Source: JASLCR01 sp964384345
Lineage (GTDB): Bacteria; Patescibacteriota; Saccharimonadia; Saccharimonadales; Saccharimonadaceae
Direction of reading: 5' to 3'
DNA: 64,000 nt
Assembly (NCBI GenBank): GCA_964384345.1
Contig: CAYLKD010000003.1
Location: 17,498 to 81,497 of the forward strand
In this document: positions 60,615 to 64,000 of the stretch, one piece after another
Position numbering within the stretch: the stretch's first letter is position 1
Layout: each line of letters begins with the position of its first letter
Made by a program: the position numbers and the translations under genes
Notes under the pieces: generated by a model
The model's database searches: none
Told to the model about the DNA's origin: nothing
Seen by the model: only the letters and a program-made list of their open reading frames with translations

Positions 60615-62087
60615 ATGCAACGAATGCGGCGGGGGGCACATCCATCTAGTAATTCGGGTTCGATATGGCAGCCTGGTGTCTACTATATATGGGGTAATGA
60701 TACCGATGTATTTTCTATGGATTATGTCCGTGGTGGGCAAGTGGTGCTGGATTGGGCTACCATCGAACCATCCCGCGGCGTGTTTAATTTCTCTTCCGCA
60801 ACTAGTCAGATCGCCAATTATGTCAACGGCGGAAAACCGCTCGTGTTGCAAATCAACTCGTCTACAAAACCGAGTTGGATATATAATCAAGGCTCCATTG
60901 TACAAGTTGGCACGTACACACGCGGTTCAACAACTTGGGACATACCGTATTATTGGAACCCTCTCTATTTGACACTTATGCAGGAAATGCTCGAGGCAGT
61001 GGCTCAGTATGTTCGGACTTCGCCCTACCGAAATAGTATTCTCGGGATGCGCGCGACGCCGAATCTCATTGGTAATGAGCCATACTCACTTAACGATAGC
61101 GGCGTGACAATCACCAACACTTCCGTTGCAAATACCTGGACGGATGCCATCGGTACGCAGGTATACGAAAATGTGATGAGACTCTACAATCAAGTACTCT
61201 TGCCCGATATTCAGCCAATACTACGCTCGGTTCTGTTTGCAAACTACAACACTGACCCAGCTCTACGCACGGAATTACTCGGCGTCAACAAGGGCTGGGC
61301 ATTTGGTACGAACGCCAACCCAGACAGTAATTTGCCAATAATTGATAATTTTTTCTACGATCAAGTGCGCAGCGGTATAACGCGAGGCTTTTATGAGTCA
61401 CAGTCAACTTCATCGAGCCACGCATTATCGTGGTCGTATTGGCGCCAGCTACTCGACTTGAGCCGCGGTGTATATTACATTGCTACATATTCTGACGAAC
61501 TCGTATCGGCACTACCGGGCCAGCCGGAACAGCCTGAATATCGAGCTATTTTTGATACCACCAATTTTTATGCAGGGTATCAAGCCACGCCAGCAACTAC
61601 TCCAGGAGCATTTATTGCCTTTCGGAGCGGTACCAAATCAACAGATATAAACTACATGAACTTCATGTCATTACATGATAGCAATGGAACAATCGGCGGT
61701 GAAAATGCTACTGTTGCACTGGATTCAAATGGAGGGGTATCAATAATAGGTCCCGCCTCTCAGCGTTTTGGCCGTTTTGCGCGCCGCACGGATATCGCAT
61801 CCGGCAAGGCAACATTTTATCTGCGAGCTGATGCTACGTTCAAATCGAGCTTATCGGGTACAGTTACGGTGCGCGTTACGTATTTAGATGTCGGTACAAA
61901 TCAATGGACGTTGAGCTGGCAAGGCGGATCGCTTTCAACGACAAAACAAAACAGTGGACAGTGGAAACAGAAATCAATCAGTGTTCCAGCAAGTGGTTTG
62001 AGTGGATCACTCGCGGCTTCAAGCGATCTATTGTTGAGTTCAAGCGGCAGTGACACGACGTTTCATATGGTTGAAATATTGCGATAA
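60615..62087 (+). CDS. Glycoside-hydrolase-like (TIM barrel) protein without signal peptide
   Basis: 490 residues. The region 'VVLDWATIEPSRGVFNFSS' and 'GKPLVLQINSSTKPSW' resembles the start of GH42/GH5-type barrels; 'NLIGNEPYSL' may hold the acid Glu. The C-terminal 120 residues are a beta-sandwich. Composition is like the fibre genes at 48.7-54.8 kb. TATACT is exactly 6 bases before ATG 60615. Confidence 0.7.
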   Translation: MQRMRRGAHPSSNSGSIWQPGVYYIWGNDTDVFSMDYVRGGQVVLDWATIEPSRGVFNFSSATSQIANYVNGGKPLVLQINSSTKPSWIYNQGSIVQVGTYTRGSTTWDIPYYWNPLYLTLMQEMLEAVAQYVRTSPYRNSILGMRATPNLIGNEPYSLNDSGVTITNTSVANTWTDAIGTQVYENVMRLYNQVLLPDIQPILRSVLFANYNTDPALRTELLGVNKGWAFGTNANPDSNLPIIDNFFYDQVRSGITRGFYESQSTSSSHALSWSYWRQLLDLSRGVYYIATYSDELVSALPGQPEQPEYRAIFDTTNFYAGYQATPATTPGAFIAFRSGTKSTDINYMNFMSLHDSNGTIGGENATVALDSNGGVSIIGPASQRFGRFARRTDIASGKATFYLRADATFKSSLSGTVTVRVTYLDVGTNQWTLSWQGGSLSTTKQNSGQWKQKSISVPASGLSGSLAASSDLLLSSSGSDTTFHMVEILR

Positions 62088-62150
62088 CATCACTATACAA
62101 AATAATTTTTTCTATTGTGCTCGAGGCGATCAGACTATACCATAAGAGGT

Positions 62151-63809
62151 ATGGATATACAAAATGAACTTTCAAAGACATTTGAAGGTGAACTCGACAC
62201 AAGTGAAGAGCAGCGCGAATTTTATTCTCATGATGCAAGCCTATTTGAACTGAAACCTCAGGTGATTGGTTTCCCGAAGCACGTTAAAGATTTAAAAGCT
62301 GCTGTACAGTTCGTCAACCGTAACCGGCCAGCGTATCCTCAGCTGTCGATCACACCTCGCTCTCGAGGCACAGATATGTCTGGTGGTGCCATTGGTGAGT
62401 CAATTGTTCTTGACGTTTCAAAACACATGACCAATCTCATTGCAGTATCGAGTACCGAGGCAACTGTCGAGCCAGGAATGATGTACAAAGATTTTGAAGT
62501 TGAAACCCTCAAAAAAGGCAGTTTGATGCCAAGCTACCCCGCGTCGCGGGACATGGCAAGTGTTGGTGGTATGATGAGCAACAACTCTGGTGGTGAGAAA
62601 TCACTTGAGTATGGCAAGACGGACAATTTCGTTACAGAGCTAAAGATGGTGTTATCTGATGGCAATGAATACGTCGTCAAGCCATTGAACAAAACTGAGC
62701 TCGTGCAAAAAATGAGTCAAGGCGATTTTGAAGGTAATTTGTACAAACAAACGTTTGAACTTCTCGAAGCGCATTACGACCAAATACAAGCGGCGCGGCC
62801 AAAAGTGAGTAAAGACTCTACAGGCTATCACCTATGGAACGTTTGGAACCGAGAAACGGGCATTTTTGACATGACAAAAATGTTTGTCGGCGCCCAAGGT
62901 ACCCTCGGCCTCATCGCCGAGGGAACCGTTAGTCTTGTGCCGCACCGACCTCACTCAGGTCTTCTCGTGTTGTTTCTCAAAGATATCAACCAACTCGGAG
63001 AGTTGATTCCAGCTGTGCTCAAACACAATCCAGCCACATTTGAGAGTTTTGACGATCAAACTCTATGGCTTTCAATCAAATTTATGCCAAGCTTCCTTAA
63101 GATGCTTGGACCGAAGCGATTTCTCCATCTACTCATCACACTGATACCTGATGGCTTGCAGTTACTTCGTGGTATTCCAAAATTAGTACTAATGGTTGAG
63201 TTTAACGGTTCGACAGAACAAGAGGTTAGAAATAAAGTCAAAGCTCTTCATAAAGAGCTAGGACACATGCGCGTTAAGTACGAAATCAATGGATTTGAAG
63301 AAACACCAACTGAAGGCAAGAGTGAAAAATTTTGGATCATGCGTCGCTATAGTTTCCAGTTACTGCGAAGTAAAGTCAAAGACAAGCACACCGCGCCATT
63401 TATCGATGACTTTATTGTTCCGCCAGAGCATTTGGCTGAGTTTTTGCCAAAACTACGCGTTATCATTAAAAAGTACAAACTATTTGCAACAATTGCTGGC
63501 CACATGGGTGACGGTAACTTCCATGTGATTCCACTTATGAAAATCGAAGATCCAAACGAGCGTGCCAAACTTGAGCCGTGTATGAAAGAAGTTAACAACC
63601 TAGTCATCGGTTATGGCGGCAGTGTGTCAGGTGAGCACAACGACGGTATGGTGCGTGGTCCATGGCTTGAAGCGATGTACGGCGAGCAAGTGCTCGGTTA
63701 CATGAAACAAGTCAAAAACATATTTGATCCTGAGAATATCTTTAATCCTCACAAAAAGACCGATGCAAAATGGGACTTTAGCTTCTCTCATATCCGTAAA
63801 TCGTTCTAG
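62151..63809 (+). CDS. FAD-linked oxidase, GlcD/D-lactate dehydrogenase type
   Basis: 552 residues from ATG 62151. FAD_binding_4 domain with 'ITPRSRGTDMSGGAIG' and 'DMASVGGMMSNNSGGEKS', then FAD-oxidase_C with 'GHMGDGNFHVIPL' and 'SGEHNDG'. Oxidises D-lactate or glycolate; electrons may enter the membrane chain. The stop TAG lies inside the CIRCE of dnaJ. Confidence 0.92.
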   Translation: MDIQNELSKTFEGELDTSEEQREFYSHDASLFELKPQVIGFPKHVKDLKAAVQFVNRNRPAYPQLSITPRSRGTDMSGGAIGESIVLDVSKHMTNLIAVSSTEATVEPGMMYKDFEVETLKKGSLMPSYPASRDMASVGGMMSNNSGGEKSLEYGKTDNFVTELKMVLSDGNEYVVKPLNKTELVQKMSQGDFEGNLYKQTFELLEAHYDQIQAARPKVSKDSTGYHLWNVWNRETGIFDMTKMFVGAQGTLGLIAEGTVSLVPHRPHSGLLVLFLKDINQLGELIPAVLKHNPATFESFDDQTLWLSIKFMPSFLKMLGPKRFLHLLITLIPDGLQLLRGIPKLVLMVEFNGSTEQEVRNKVKALHKELGHMRVKYEINGFEETPTEGKSEKFWIMRRYSFQLLRSKVKDKHTAPFIDDFIVPPEHLAEFLPKLRVIIKKYKLFATIAGHMGDGNFHVIPLMKIEDPNERAKLEPCMKEVNNLVIGYGGSVSGEHNDGMVRGPWLEAMYGEQVLGYMKQVKNIFDPENIFNPHKKTDAKWDFSFSHIRKSF

Positions 63810-63832
63810 CACTCTTGCATTCCGAGTGCTAA
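63806..63832. promoter_or_regulatory. CIRCE of dnaJ
   Basis: CTAGCACTC-N9-GAGTGCTAA, one mismatch. Includes TTGCAT (63815-63820) as -35 and TATAAT (63838-63843) as -10 after 17 bases. Overlaps the stop codon of the upstream oxidase. Confidence 0.93.
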
Positions 63833-63926
63833 TTTCCTATAATTAAAGTATACGAGTGAAAATACATTAGCATGCTCATTTTCTTCTGAGAATGCGCACC
63901 ATTACACGGGAGTATACGTAGAACAC

Positions 63927-64000
63927 ATGTCAAAGAGAGATTATTACGAAGTACTCGGAGTCGCCAAAGGCGCTAGCGCTGATGAGATCAAGAAAGCCTT
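63927..64000 (+). CDS. dnaJ: Chaperone DnaJ (N-terminus only)
   Basis: 24 residues in the window, 'RDYYEVLGVAKGASADEIKKA', the start of a J-domain. The rest is past the right edge. Controlled by its own CIRCE, 120 bases upstream. Confidence 0.95.
   Translation, partial: MSKRDYYEVLGVAKGASADEIKKA

Overview
The window looks like chromosome from a member of the Candidate Phyla Radiation (Patescibacteria), most likely Saccharibacteria (TM7). This is inference from gene style, not a database match. The signs are: about 40-45% GC (26 of 60 bases in the sampled line 16021-16080); many small conserved membrane proteins; short versions of HrcA, TilS and MutY; the standard code with TGA as stop; CIRCE elements at hrcA, dnaK and dnaJ; and many genes whose -10 box sits 6-9 bases before the ATG, which implies leaderless transcripts.

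Layout. 1-20.4 kb is ordinary chromosome: a cut-off DsbA-like thiol oxidase, a CBS-domain membrane protein, a KefB-type antiporter, aspS, an EamA transporter, small envelope proteins, a repair cluster (alkA-like, metallo-hydrolase, msrA, mutY-like), tsaC, trmB, a wHTH-Nudix protein, murC, an MFS transporter and an ABC-2 exporter. 20.5-22.8 kb holds a single GC-rich gene (35 of 60 bases in 21841-21900) for a Tat-exported, PHP-like protein that looks foreign, beside tRNA-Ile(CAT). 23-26.8 kb carries an FtsB-like gene, initiator tRNA, and an operon of a 6-TM protein, a lone ATP-cone protein and a flavoprotein without its redox cysteines.

26.92-34.53 kb is interpreted as an integrative element of about 7.6 kb inserted at the 3' end of elongator tRNA-Met. 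A large serine recombinase lies against the tRNA. A hairpin that fits the tRNA's displaced terminator sits at the far end, next to a 6-base repeat of the tRNA 3' end. The cargo is a Cas2/VapD-like protein, an AAA ATPase plus RloB-like Toprim pair (a probable anti-phage system) under a palindromic operator, a membrane-anchored HNH nuclease, a surface protein and a DNA-binding-like protein.

34.6-40.5 kb is a redox cluster: MarR regulator, His-rich anchored protein, cupredoxin, bis-heme ferric-reductase-like flavocytochrome, His-rich small membrane protein, hydrolase and DipZ. 40.6-48.6 kb is housekeeping (tilS, ftsH, murJ, lepA) ending in two guanylate-kinase-like genes with altered P-loops. 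48.7-54.8 kb interleaves the hrcA-grpE unit with five genes for phage-tail- or adhesin-like proteins without signal peptides (collagen-like, LamG-like, beta-helix). 54.8-64 kb has dnaK, FKBP, a glycosyltransferase, an alpha/alpha-barrel glycosidase, a CorC-like protein, a glycosidase-like protein without signal peptide, a GlcD/D-lactate-dehydrogenase-like flavoprotein, and the start of dnaJ.
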